From Brucellaceae bacterium (GTDB lineage Bacteria > Pseudomonadota > Alphaproteobacteria > Rhizobiales > Rhizobiaceae), in the NCBI GenBank assembly GCA_020637775.1, contig JACKJV010000001.1, positions 607,330 to 671,329 on the forward strand: a stretch of DNA of 64,000 nucleotides, written 5' to 3'. The position numbers and the translations under genes are program-made. Positions within the stretch are counted from its first letter, which is position 1; each line of letters begins with the position of its first letter. Under the pieces are notes generated by a model that saw nothing but the letters and a program-made list of their open reading frames with translations, did no database searches and was not told where the DNA came from. Shown here piece after piece: positions 57,096 to 64,000 of this stretch.

Positions 57096-58415
57096 TTGGA
57101 CAAGACAAGCGACCGGCTCGCCCTGATCGGGGCCGGGCCGATGGGGCTGGCCGCGGCGAAACTGCTGGCTGGGCACGGGATCGCCTTCCAGGGCTTTGAA
57201 CTGCACAGCGATGTCGGCGGATTGTGGGACATCGACGGGCCGCGCTCGACGATGTACGAGACGGCACACCTGATCTCTTCCAGGCGGATGACGGAGTTTG
57301 CCGATTTCCCGATGGCGCGGCACGTGGCGGATTATCCGTCACACCGTGAACTGAAGACCTATTTCCGCGACTTCGCCAGGCATTTCGACCTCTACCGGCA
57401 TTTCCGCTTCAATGCGGAGGTCACCGCCTGCGAGCCCCTGGGCGAGGCCGGCGAGGGCTGGCGCATCACATGGCGCGACAGCGAGGGCCGCGAACACGCA
57501 GAGCGCTTTGCGGGCCTGCTCATTGCAAACGGGACGCTCAGCACACCGAACATGCCGGAATTTTCCGGAAATTTTGCCGGCGAACTGATCCATTCCTCTG
57601 CATATCGAACCGCCAGCCAGTTCGATGGAAAGCGCGTCCTCATCATCGGGGCCGGCAATTCGGGCTGCGATATCGCGGTGGATGCGATTCATCACGGCAT
57701 CTCCTGCGACCTCTCCATGCGGCGCGGTTATTATTTCGTGCCCAAGTACATTTTCGGCAAACCGGCCGACACGCTGGGCGGCGCCATCCGCCTGCCGATG
57801 GCACTGAAGCGGATCGTGGATCAGACGATCCTGAAATGGTTCGTCGGCGACCCGCAGAAATACGGCTTTCCCAAACCGGACTACAGGCTCTACGAGAGCC
57901 ATCCGGTCGTCAATTCCCTGGTCATCTACCATGCCGGCCATGGCGATATCCGCATCCGCCCGGATGTCGAACGGTTCGACGGCCACACGGTTCATTTCAG
58001 GGACGGCACCCGCGCGGATTTCGACATGGTGCTGGCGGCCACCGGCTACAAGCTCGACTACCCGTTCATCGACAACAGGCTCCTGAACTGGCAAGGCGAC
58101 GCGCCGCATCTCTATCTCAACTGCATGCATCCGGAGCGCGACGATCTTTTCGTTCTCGGAATGGTCGAGGCGTCCGGCCTTGGCTGGCAGGGACGCCACG
58201 AGCAGGCCGAGATGGTGGTGCGCTACATCAAGGGCCTGCGCGAGGACAGCGCGGCCGCGCTCGCCCTGAAAGCGCGAAAGGCAAGCGGGTTTTCCCGCGC
58301 CACCGGCGGCATGGCCTATATCGACCTGCCGCGCATGGCCTACTATGTCGACAAGGCCACTTACCGGAAGGCAGTGGGCGAATGGATCGCCCGGCTGGGA
58401 GGACAGCGCCCATGA
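57096..58415 (+). CDS. Flavin-containing monooxygenase-like NAD(P)/FAD oxidoreductase
   Basis: 439 aa. FAD motif GAGPMGLAAAKLLAG near residue 11, an FMO-like fingerprint FSGNFAGELIHSSAYR, and an NADPH motif GAGNSGCDIAVDAIHHG. C-terminal ATGYKLDYPF is the usual FMO/BVMO element. It should oxygenate a soft nucleophile (N or S) or a ketone. Start: TTG at 57096 with GGGAGG five bases upstream; no ATG fits. First gene of a four-gene overlapping operon. Confidence 0.85.
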   Translation: MDKTSDRLALIGAGPMGLAAAKLLAGHGIAFQGFELHSDVGGLWDIDGPRSTMYETAHLISSRRMTEFADFPMARHVADYPSHRELKTYFRDFARHFDLYRHFRFNAEVTACEPLGEAGEGWRITWRDSEGREHAERFAGLLIANGTLSTPNMPEFSGNFAGELIHSSAYRTASQFDGKRVLIIGAGNSGCDIAVDAIHHGISCDLSMRRGYYFVPKYIFGKPADTLGGAIRLPMALKRIVDQTILKWFVGDPQKYGFPKPDYRLYESHPVVNSLVIYHAGHGDIRIRPDVERFDGHTVHFRDGTRADFDMVLAATGYKLDYPFIDNRLLNWQGDAPHLYLNCMHPERDDLFVLGMVEASGLGWQGRHEQAEMVVRYIKGLREDSAAALALKARKASGFSRATGGMAYIDLPRMAYYVDKATYRKAVGEWIARLGGQRP

Positions 58416-59308
58416 TCGACGACGCCGTTCTCGATTTCGCGCCCGGTTCGCTGATGCTTCTGAACGCCATCCTGGCGGTGGTGATGTTCTCGGTCGCCAT
58501 CGACCTGCGCCCGCGCGATTTCCGGTTGCTGCTGCAGGCGCCCAAGCCGCTCGTGACAGGCTTCATCGCGCAGTTCGCCGTGCTTCCGGCCCTCACCTTC
58601 CTTCTGGTGCTGGCAGTCCGGCCGCAGGCTTCCATCGCGCTGGGGCTGATCCTGGTGGCGGCATGCCCGGGCGGCAACATCTCGAACTTCATTACCCATC
58701 GCGCCGGCGGCAATGCCGCCCTGTCGGTGTCCATGACCGCCCTGGCGACGGTGGCAGCCATCCTGCTCACGCCGTTCAACATCGCCTTCTGGGGCAGCCT
58801 TTACGAACCATCGGCCGCGATCCTGCGGGAAACGCATATCGATCCCGTGCAGATCGCGGTCACCGTCGGGCTGATGCTCGTCCTGCCGCTGGTCCTTGGC
58901 GTCAGCCTGAATACCCGCAGGCCGGACCTGACGCGGCGCCTGCGGCGGCCGCTGCAATGGTTGTCCATGGGCATCTTCGTGGCCTTCATCGCCGTTGCGC
59001 TGGCCGCGAACTGGGCGCAATTCCTGGCCTATGCGGGCGGCATTGCCGGGCTGGTGATCCTGCACAACGCGCTGGCGCTGGGCGCCGGCTACGCCACGGC
59101 AACGCTTGCCGGACTGTCGCCTTTCGACAGACGGGCGGTCACCATCGAAACCGGCATCCAGAATTCCGGTCTCGGTCTTGTGCTGATCTTCGGCTTCTTC
59201 GGCGGTCTTGGCGGCATGGCTGTCGTGGCGGCCTTCTGGGGCATCTGGCATGCCATTTCCGGAATTGCGCTGGCCAGCGTGATGGGCCGCAGCGAGGCGC
59301 GGCGATGA
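58412..59308 (+). CDS. Bile acid:Na+ symporter (BASS) family transporter
   Basis: 298 aa with about nine to ten helices. BASS signatures are LLVAACPGGNISNFITHRAGGNAALS-type sequence around residues 85-110 (LVAACPGGNISNFITHRAGG) and ETGIQNSGLGLVLIFGF, which hold the two sodium sites. It probably imports an amphipathic organic acid or sterol-like acid. The ATG overlaps the FMO stop by 4 bases and its stop overlaps the next ATG in the same way. Confidence 0.9.
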   Translation: MIDDAVLDFAPGSLMLLNAILAVVMFSVAIDLRPRDFRLLLQAPKPLVTGFIAQFAVLPALTFLLVLAVRPQASIALGLILVAACPGGNISNFITHRAGGNAALSVSMTALATVAAILLTPFNIAFWGSLYEPSAAILRETHIDPVQIAVTVGLMLVLPLVLGVSLNTRRPDLTRRLRRPLQWLSMGIFVAFIAVALAANWAQFLAYAGGIAGLVILHNALALGAGYATATLAGLSPFDRRAVTIETGIQNSGLGLVLIFGFFGGLGGMAVVAAFWGIWHAISGIALASVMGRSEARR

Positions 59309-60234
59309 GCCGGATCCTGATCACCGGCGCGGCCGGCATGGTGGGCCGCGCGCTGGTGACCGAATGGCCCGAGGCAAGCCTCATCGCCACCGACCTCACC
59401 CGTGGCGGATTGCCCGATGCAGTGCGCTTTCGCCGTATGGATGTCACCGGCCCGGATGTTTCACGCATCATCGGCGAGGAAGCCCCGGACGTGGTCGTCC
59501 ATCTTGCCTCGATCGTCACGCCGCCGCCGGGCATGGCGCGAGAAGCGGCCCATGCGGTCGATGTCACCGGAACCCGCAACGTGCTAAAAGCCTGCCTCGA
59601 TCACGGCGTCCGGCGTCTGGTGGTGACGAGTTCGGGGGCAGCCTACGGCTATCATGCCGACAACCCGGTGCCGCTCCGTGAAAGCGATCCGTGCCGGGGC
59701 AACCGAGAATTCGCCTATGCCGACCACAAGCGGCAAGTGGAAGAAATGCTGGCGCAAGCGCGCACGGACCATCGCCAGCTTGAACAGGTGGTTCTGCGTA
59801 TCGGCACCGTGCTGGGCGCGGGCGTGGAAAACCAGATCACCGCGCTGTTTCACCGCCGCCGCATCCTTGCGATCCGCGGCAGCGACAGCCCCTTCGTGTT
59901 CATCTGGACACGCGATCTCGCCCGCATCCTGAAGCGGGCGGCGACGGACGGCCCGCCAGGCATCTTCAACGTGGCCGGCGACGGCTGGCTTGCCGTCGAC
60001 GACCTGGCAAGAGCGCTTGGAAAACCGGTGCTGCGCCTGCCGGCCTGGCTCCTAAAGGCCGCGCTTGCCATCGCCCATCCGCTCGGCCTGACCCGCTACG
60101 GGCCGGAGCAGGTGCGGTTCCTGCAATACCGGCCGGTTCTGTCGAATGCGCGTCTGAAAGCCGAATTCGGCTACGTTCCGGCCTTGTCCTCGGCGCAAGT
60201 GTTCGATCTGTGGAAGCGGGAGGCGGATCTGTGA
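59305..60234 (+). CDS. NAD-dependent epimerase/dehydratase-family protein
   Basis: 309 aa extended SDR. NAD motif ITGAAGMVGRAL, catalytic Ser in TSSGAAYGYHAD and Tyr-x-x-x-Lys in YADHK, so the active site is complete. Members include sugar epimerases and 3-beta-hydroxysteroid-dehydrogenase-like enzymes. The true substrate is unknown; its place with a BASS transporter and FMO argues for a hydrophobic alcohol or acid rather than a sugar. Confidence 0.87.
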   Translation: MSRILITGAAGMVGRALVTEWPEASLIATDLTRGGLPDAVRFRRMDVTGPDVSRIIGEEAPDVVVHLASIVTPPPGMAREAAHAVDVTGTRNVLKACLDHGVRRLVVTSSGAAYGYHADNPVPLRESDPCRGNREFAYADHKRQVEEMLAQARTDHRQLEQVVLRIGTVLGAGVENQITALFHRRRILAIRGSDSPFVFIWTRDLARILKRAATDGPPGIFNVAGDGWLAVDDLARALGKPVLRLPAWLLKAALAIAHPLGLTRYGPEQVRFLQYRPVLSNARLKAEFGYVPALSSAQVFDLWKREADL

Positions 60235-60992
60235 GAACGGCGGTCATCTCTGGCGGCAATGGCGGGCTGGGCCGGGCGCTGGCGGCGCGGCTGGAAGCTT
60301 CGGGGTGGCACTGCGTGCTGATGGACATCTCGATCGAAGGGCTGGAATCCGGGCCGTCGCGCACGCCCGTCCAGGTCGACCTGACCGATGGGGCGGCGCT
60401 GGAAAAGGCGGCGCGCACAGTCATCGCCGCGCGCCCGTCCATCGACCTGGTGATCTACAATGCCGGCGTTTCGCAGATCGGGCCGTTTTCGGAAACAAGC
60501 GAGGCCTCGCACCGGCAGGTTTTCGAGATCAACTATTTCGCCGCCGTCGGCATGGCACGGGCATTCCTCCATGCCGTGCGGAAAAGCCGGGGAACCCATC
60601 TGGCGATATCCTCGGTCGCAGGCTTCGCGCCGCTTCTCAACCGCACGGCCTATGCCGCGTCGAAACATGCCATGGGCGGCTTTTTTTCCTCGCTGCGCGA
60701 AGAAGAACAGCGGTACGGCGTGCGCACGCTTATCGCCGCACCGAGTTTCGTGGCCACGAACCTGGGCAATGCCGAGCGGCGCGAGGACGGAATCATGCGG
60801 CCCGGCGCGGCGTCCGATGGCGTGGACTACATGCTGCCCGGCGACGCGGCCGCCACCATTCTGCGCGCGATGGAGAAAGGACAGGAATTCATTCCGGTCG
60901 GCCGCGTCGCCCTGCTCGCGTCATGGATCGTGCGGGTCTCGCCGCGCCTTTATCAATGGGCCATGCGGCGCAGGATCAGCGGACAGCCCTGA
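60231..60992 (+). CDS. Short-chain dehydrogenase/reductase (classical SDR)
   Basis: 253 aa. NAD(P) motif ISGGNGGLGRALAARLE (variant of TGxxxGxG), NAG motif YNAGVSQIG, catalytic ISS and Tyr-x-x-x-Lys in YAASKHAMGG. The C-terminus (LLASWIVRVSPRLYQWAMRRR) is hydrophobic-basic and may touch membrane. GTG start at 60231 has GGGAGG seven bases upstream and overlaps the epimerase stop. Last gene of the operon; likely oxidises or reduces an alcohol/ketone of the same substrate. Confidence 0.88.
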   Translation: MRTAVISGGNGGLGRALAARLEASGWHCVLMDISIEGLESGPSRTPVQVDLTDGAALEKAARTVIAARPSIDLVIYNAGVSQIGPFSETSEASHRQVFEINYFAAVGMARAFLHAVRKSRGTHLAISSVAGFAPLLNRTAYAASKHAMGGFFSSLREEEQRYGVRTLIAAPSFVATNLGNAERREDGIMRPGAASDGVDYMLPGDAAATILRAMEKGQEFIPVGRVALLASWIVRVSPRLYQWAMRRRISGQP

Positions 60993-61311
60993 TCGCGCTT
61001 CCCCGGCGGTCCAGCGCGCGCTTGCCGTAGCAAGGGGAACATCCTGCGGCACGGCGAGTTGCCATCCAAGGCAGGCCAGCCGTCCCGGCCGCCATGGCCG
61101 CGTTGACGAAACGGCGCGATACGATGGCGAATGGCGCGTGATGTCGGCCTGCGACAGGAAACCCGCCGCCGGATCGCCGCATGAACCAGACGTCCATATC
61201 GCTGCAACCTCCCGCCCGTCCCGGATGCCGCGACGCGATCGCCAAGCGGCAGACCGGAACCTGTGCGGTTGCCCGTGCCCGACCGGGTCTGCAAGGCCGG
61301 TACGGCGCGGC
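60993..61311. other. 319-bp gap without a recognised gene
   Basis: An open frame runs through from the SDR region into the RND adaptor, but it has no family pattern or ribosome-binding site; it reflects high GC. No strong terminator, hairpin or promoter could be picked out. The upstream region of the RND genes must lie here. Confidence 0.5.
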
Positions 61312-62535
61312 ATGACCGATACGGATGCGCAGAACGGCGACACCACGGAACGCCATGATCCTCCGCGGCGCTGGCCATGGCTGGCGGGCGCGATGCTCCT
61401 GCTGGCGCTCGGCGGGGCGGCTTACTGGCTGCTGACGCGCCCCGCACCAGCGCCTGACCGGCAAGCACCCGCGCCGCCGCTGGTCGAAACCGTCGTCGCC
61501 AGAGCGACAGGCGAAATCGTCATCACCCAGACAGCCTTCGTGCGCCCGCGCGCGCAGGTTCCGGTCACTTCGCAAATCCAGGGACGGATCGAGGCGGTCG
61601 GCGATGATTTCCGGCTCGGCGGCCGGATCGCCAAGGGTGGCCTTCTGATCGCGCTGGAGACCGGGAGCCTGCGGGCCGACATGCAACAGGCACAGGCCGG
61701 TGTGAAACAGGCGCAGGCCGCTTTGCAGGCGGCGCGTATCGCCCGCGCCCGGCAGGAGGAACTGGAAGAGGAAAACATCGCCAGCGAGGCACGGCTGGAG
61801 GACGCCATCGTTGCCGAGGCCCGAGCGCGCGCCGACCTCGCCAGTGCCGAGGCCCGGCTGACACAGGCGCAAGACGCGCTCGACGATGCCGAGGTGCGCG
61901 CGCCCTTCGATGCAATTGTAACGGCGGAATCGGCGGCTCGTGGAGCGCTCGTGCAGCCCGGAGCGGCGCTCGGCACACTTGTCGATGCCGGTGCGGCCGA
62001 ACTGGAAATGGGACTTGCACCAGCGGACCTCGACATCCTGGGAACGGCGGAGAGCGCAGTCGGCCGGACGGTCCATCTGCGGGGTACGGGGCCGGACGCC
62101 ATGGCGCTTGGCACCGGCACGGTTGCAGGCGTCGATCCGCGGATCGTCCAGGGTACAAGGACTGTGGCCCTCATCGTCGTGATCCGGGAACCGTTTGCCG
62201 GTGACCCCGACGGGAACCGCGCGCGGCCGCTGCGGATCGACGAGTTGGTGGAAGCGTCGCTTTCGGTCGGCATTGGCGACAGGGCTGTGGTGCAGGTGCC
62301 AGCAGATGCGGTGAAAGGCCGAAACCGGGTCTGGGTGGTCGAGCACGGCACGTTGAAGCGCCTCGAACCGGCTGTCCTGCGCCGGGGCCAGGACCGCGTC
62401 CTTCTCGACGGGGACGTCCTGCCGGCGGGATCGCGCGTCATGGCAAGCGACCTGGCGGCCGCGCTCGAAGGCCAGAGCGTGCGCGTGGCGAAGCCCGCAC
62501 AGGAGGAGACCGGCAGCAAGCCGGCCGGAGACTGA
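61312..62535 (+). CDS. RND efflux periplasmic adaptor (HlyD-like)
   Basis: 407 aa with an N-terminal membrane anchor (WLAGAMLLLALGGAAYWLL, about residues 23-41). Barrel-sandwich halves flank a coiled coil (QAQAGVKQAQAALQAARIAR, then SEARLEDAIVAEARARADLA), followed by APFDAIVTAESAARGALVQPG. It links the following pump to an outer-membrane channel not seen here. ATG at 61312; ribosome-binding site is weak. Pump gene follows after 1 base. Confidence 0.9.
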   Translation: MTDTDAQNGDTTERHDPPRRWPWLAGAMLLLALGGAAYWLLTRPAPAPDRQAPAPPLVETVVARATGEIVITQTAFVRPRAQVPVTSQIQGRIEAVGDDFRLGGRIAKGGLLIALETGSLRADMQQAQAGVKQAQAALQAARIARARQEELEEENIASEARLEDAIVAEARARADLASAEARLTQAQDALDDAEVRAPFDAIVTAESAARGALVQPGAALGTLVDAGAAELEMGLAPADLDILGTAESAVGRTVHLRGTGPDAMALGTGTVAGVDPRIVQGTRTVALIVVIREPFAGDPDGNRARPLRIDELVEASLSVGIGDRAVVQVPADAVKGRNRVWVVEHGTLKRLEPAVLRRGQDRVLLDGDVLPAGSRVMASDLAAALEGQSVRVAKPAQEETGSKPAGD

Positions 62536-62536
62536 C

Positions 62537-64000
62537 ATGGGCGCGCTGATCCGCTGGTTCCTGCGCAACCGGGTCGCCGCCAACCTGCTGATGGTGGCCA
62601 TGCTGGCGGTGGGGATAGCCGCCATGGCCAATGTTACCGTGCGCACATTTCCCGAGATCGCCACCACGCGCCTGGCGGTCTCGGTGGCATTTCCCGGCGC
62701 CAGCCCAACAGAGGTGGCGCAATCGATCCTGACACCGGTCGAGCAGCGGCTCACGGGTGTGGAAGGCATTCGCGAACTGCAATCGAGTGCGGTGCAAGGC
62801 CTCGGCACAGTGACCGCCGAGCTGGCCAGCGGCGCGGACGCGCAGCAGGTGAAGAACGACATCGAGACGGAAGTGGCGCGGGTGACCACGTTCCCCGAGG
62901 CCGCCGAGGCGCCACGCATCGTCCAGGTGGAACCGCAGGAGCTGGCGGTGGAGCTTGCACTGCATGGCGATGTTTCCCGCAAGACGCTGAAGGCGCTGGC
63001 ACAGCGTGTGCGTGACGACCTGACGGGACTGGAAGGCATCAGCCAGGTCTCGCTGTCCGGTGTGCCGGCCAGCCAGATCGACATCGAGGTGCGGCGAGAG
63101 ACCCTGTATAGCCATGGTCTCGGGCTCATCGACCTGGCCAACAGGATATCCGCGCAGAATCTCGACCTGTCATCCGGGCAACTGGACACGGGAACATCGA
63201 CGGTGCAGGTGCGCACGCTTGGCGAAGCTTCCGGCGCCGCCGGCTTCGCCGGCATCGCGCTGTTTTCCGATGACAATGGCGCAACAGTGGATCTGGGCGA
63301 CCTGGCGGACATCAGGGAAACACTGTCCGACAGTGCGGTGCGGGCAACGGTTTCCGGCGAACCGGCCGTGTTCATCGCCGTCAACCGCGCCGGGACAGAA
63401 CAGGTCCTTTCGGTGACATCCACGGTGCTGCGCTATGTGGAGGCCGAATTGCGGCCTTCGCTGCCTGCCGGCGTCGCTGTCCAGGTCTGGCGAAACCAGG
63501 GCGATGTCCTGCAAGGCCGGATCAACCTGCTTGCCAAGAACGGGGCCCTGGGCGCCGGCCTTATCCTCATCGTGCTCATGCTGGTGCTGGACCTGCGGGT
63601 CGCCGCCTGGGTCGCGGCCGGGGTCGTGGTTGCCTTCACCGGCGCCTTCGCGCCGATGCTGCTGTTCGGGCCGACCATCAACCAGCTTTCGCTGTTCGGC
63701 TTCATTCTTGCGCTGGGCATCGTGGTGGATGATGCAATCGTGGTGGGCGAGCGGACCTTCCGGGAACTGGAATCGGGGGCAGGAAACGACGCGGCGGAAC
63801 GGGCCATCGGCACGACCTGGCAACCGATCCTGTTTTCTGTCTCGACCACCATTCTTGCCTTCGTGCCCCTGCTCTTCCTGCCGGGGTCTTCCGGCTCCTT
63901 CATTGCCCCTGTCGCGGCTGTGGTCATCTACGTGCTGGCGGGGTCGCTGGCCGAGAGCTTCCTCATCCTCCCCAGCCATCTGAGCCATCTGGGCCGGGGG
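62537..64000 (+). CDS. RND efflux pump (AcrB/HAE1 type), N-terminal half, cut by window end
   Basis: First 488 residues seen; the full protein is expected near 1000-1050 aa. Helix 1 (NLLMVAMLAVGIAAMANVTV), periplasmic porter domain starting PEIATTRLAVSVAFPGASPTEV, and helix 4 with the proton-relay pair in LGIVVDDAIVVGERTF. It has no histidine-rich loop like the pump at 40.3-43.6 kb. Substrate unknown. Confidence 0.9.
   Translation, partial: MGALIRWFLRNRVAANLLMVAMLAVGIAAMANVTVRTFPEIATTRLAVSVAFPGASPTEVAQSILTPVEQRLTGVEGIRELQSSAVQGLGTVTAELASGADAQQVKNDIETEVARVTTFPEAAEAPRIVQVEPQELAVELALHGDVSRKTLKALAQRVRDDLTGLEGISQVSLSGVPASQIDIEVRRETLYSHGLGLIDLANRISAQNLDLSSGQLDTGTSTVQVRTLGEASGAAGFAGIALFSDDNGATVDLGDLADIRETLSDSAVRATVSGEPAVFIAVNRAGTEQVLSVTSTVLRYVEAELRPSLPAGVAVQVWRNQGDVLQGRINLLAKNGALGAGLILIVLMLVLDLRVAAWVAAGVVVAFTGAFAPMLLFGPTINQLSLFGFILALGIVVDDAIVVGERTFRELESGAGNDAAERAIGTTWQPILFSVSTTILAFVPLLFLPGSSGSFIAPVAAVVIYVLAGSLAESFLILPSHLSHLGRG

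Noticed and set aside
60460..61311. N-terminal extension of the RND adaptor
   Set aside because: The open frame continues upstream through the SDR gene in another frame; the adaptor has a normal anchor helix right after the ATG at 61312.
1..64000. tRNA genes, rRNA, CRISPR arrays, insertion sequences or prophage
   Set aside because: No cloverleaf-like intergenic segment, no regularly spaced repeats, no transposase or integrase motifs and no terminal inverted repeats were seen in any gap.

Overview
The window is 64 kb of GC-rich (roughly 64% by eye), almost fully coding chromosomal DNA. It most likely comes from an alphaproteobacterium of the order Hyphomicrobiales (Rhizobiales). The evidence is the gene order olsB / mutS / maeB / glnD / murJ / trpS / universal stress protein / nfuA, an actR-actS (RegA/RegB-type) pair between mmcB and hrpB, an exact Irr-type iron-control palindrome before nfuA, and PhoB-type 11-bp repeats before olsB. 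I see no tRNA, rRNA, CRISPR array, insertion sequence or prophage gene. The genus cannot be told from sequence reading alone.

Layout. 1-6.4 kb: end of lspA, an acuI/YhdH-type reductase, a MATE exporter, a hybrid histidine kinase and olsB (ornithine lipid synthesis). 6.4-18.6 kb: conserved housekeeping block with mutS (minus) divergent from maeB, glnD, murJ, trpS, a Usp protein and nfuA. 18.6-22.4 kb: a YkuD L,D-transpeptidase lipoprotein, a CueR-type regulator, mmcB, and the redox-responsive actR/actS pair. 22.4-37.4 kb: a long run of minus-strand genes containing hrpB, a YnjBCD-type ABC transporter, two small-anion/organic-anion transporter families (BASS and TauE/SafE), a TRAP transporter, a DadA-like flavoenzyme, an enolase-superfamily enzyme and an acetolactate-synthase-like ThDP enzyme. 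This run is divergent from a FadR-type GntR regulator and a two-cysteine racemase-family enzyme (37.5-39 kb). 39.1-43.6 kb: a DUF2892 protein plus an RND efflux pair. 43.7-47.9 kb: ugpBAEC. 48-52.5 kb: LysR regulator, gnd, gntK and glycerate kinase. 52.6-56.2 kb: two cytoplasmic chemoreceptors, one globin-coupled and one PAS-type. 56.4-61 kb: a TetR regulator divergent from a tightly overlapped operon of FMO-like monooxygenase, BASS transporter, NAD-dependent epimerase-family protein and SDR. 61.3-64 kb: a second RND adaptor and an RND pump cut by the window end.

How the parts work together. Phosphate limitation appears to link olsB and ugpB, which both carry candidate Pho boxes. Iron status likely controls nfuA through Irr. 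Oxygen/redox state is read by actS/actR and by the globin chemoreceptor. The two least explained units are (i) the GntR-controlled TRAP / enolase-superfamily / DadA / ThDP / racemase cluster at 28.6-39 kb, which looks like a complete uptake-and-catabolism module for an unidentified small chiral acid, and (ii) the TetR-controlled FMO-BASS-epimerase-SDR operon, whose four genes are all joined by 4-base stop/start overlaps. These are the best candidates for undescribed systems.
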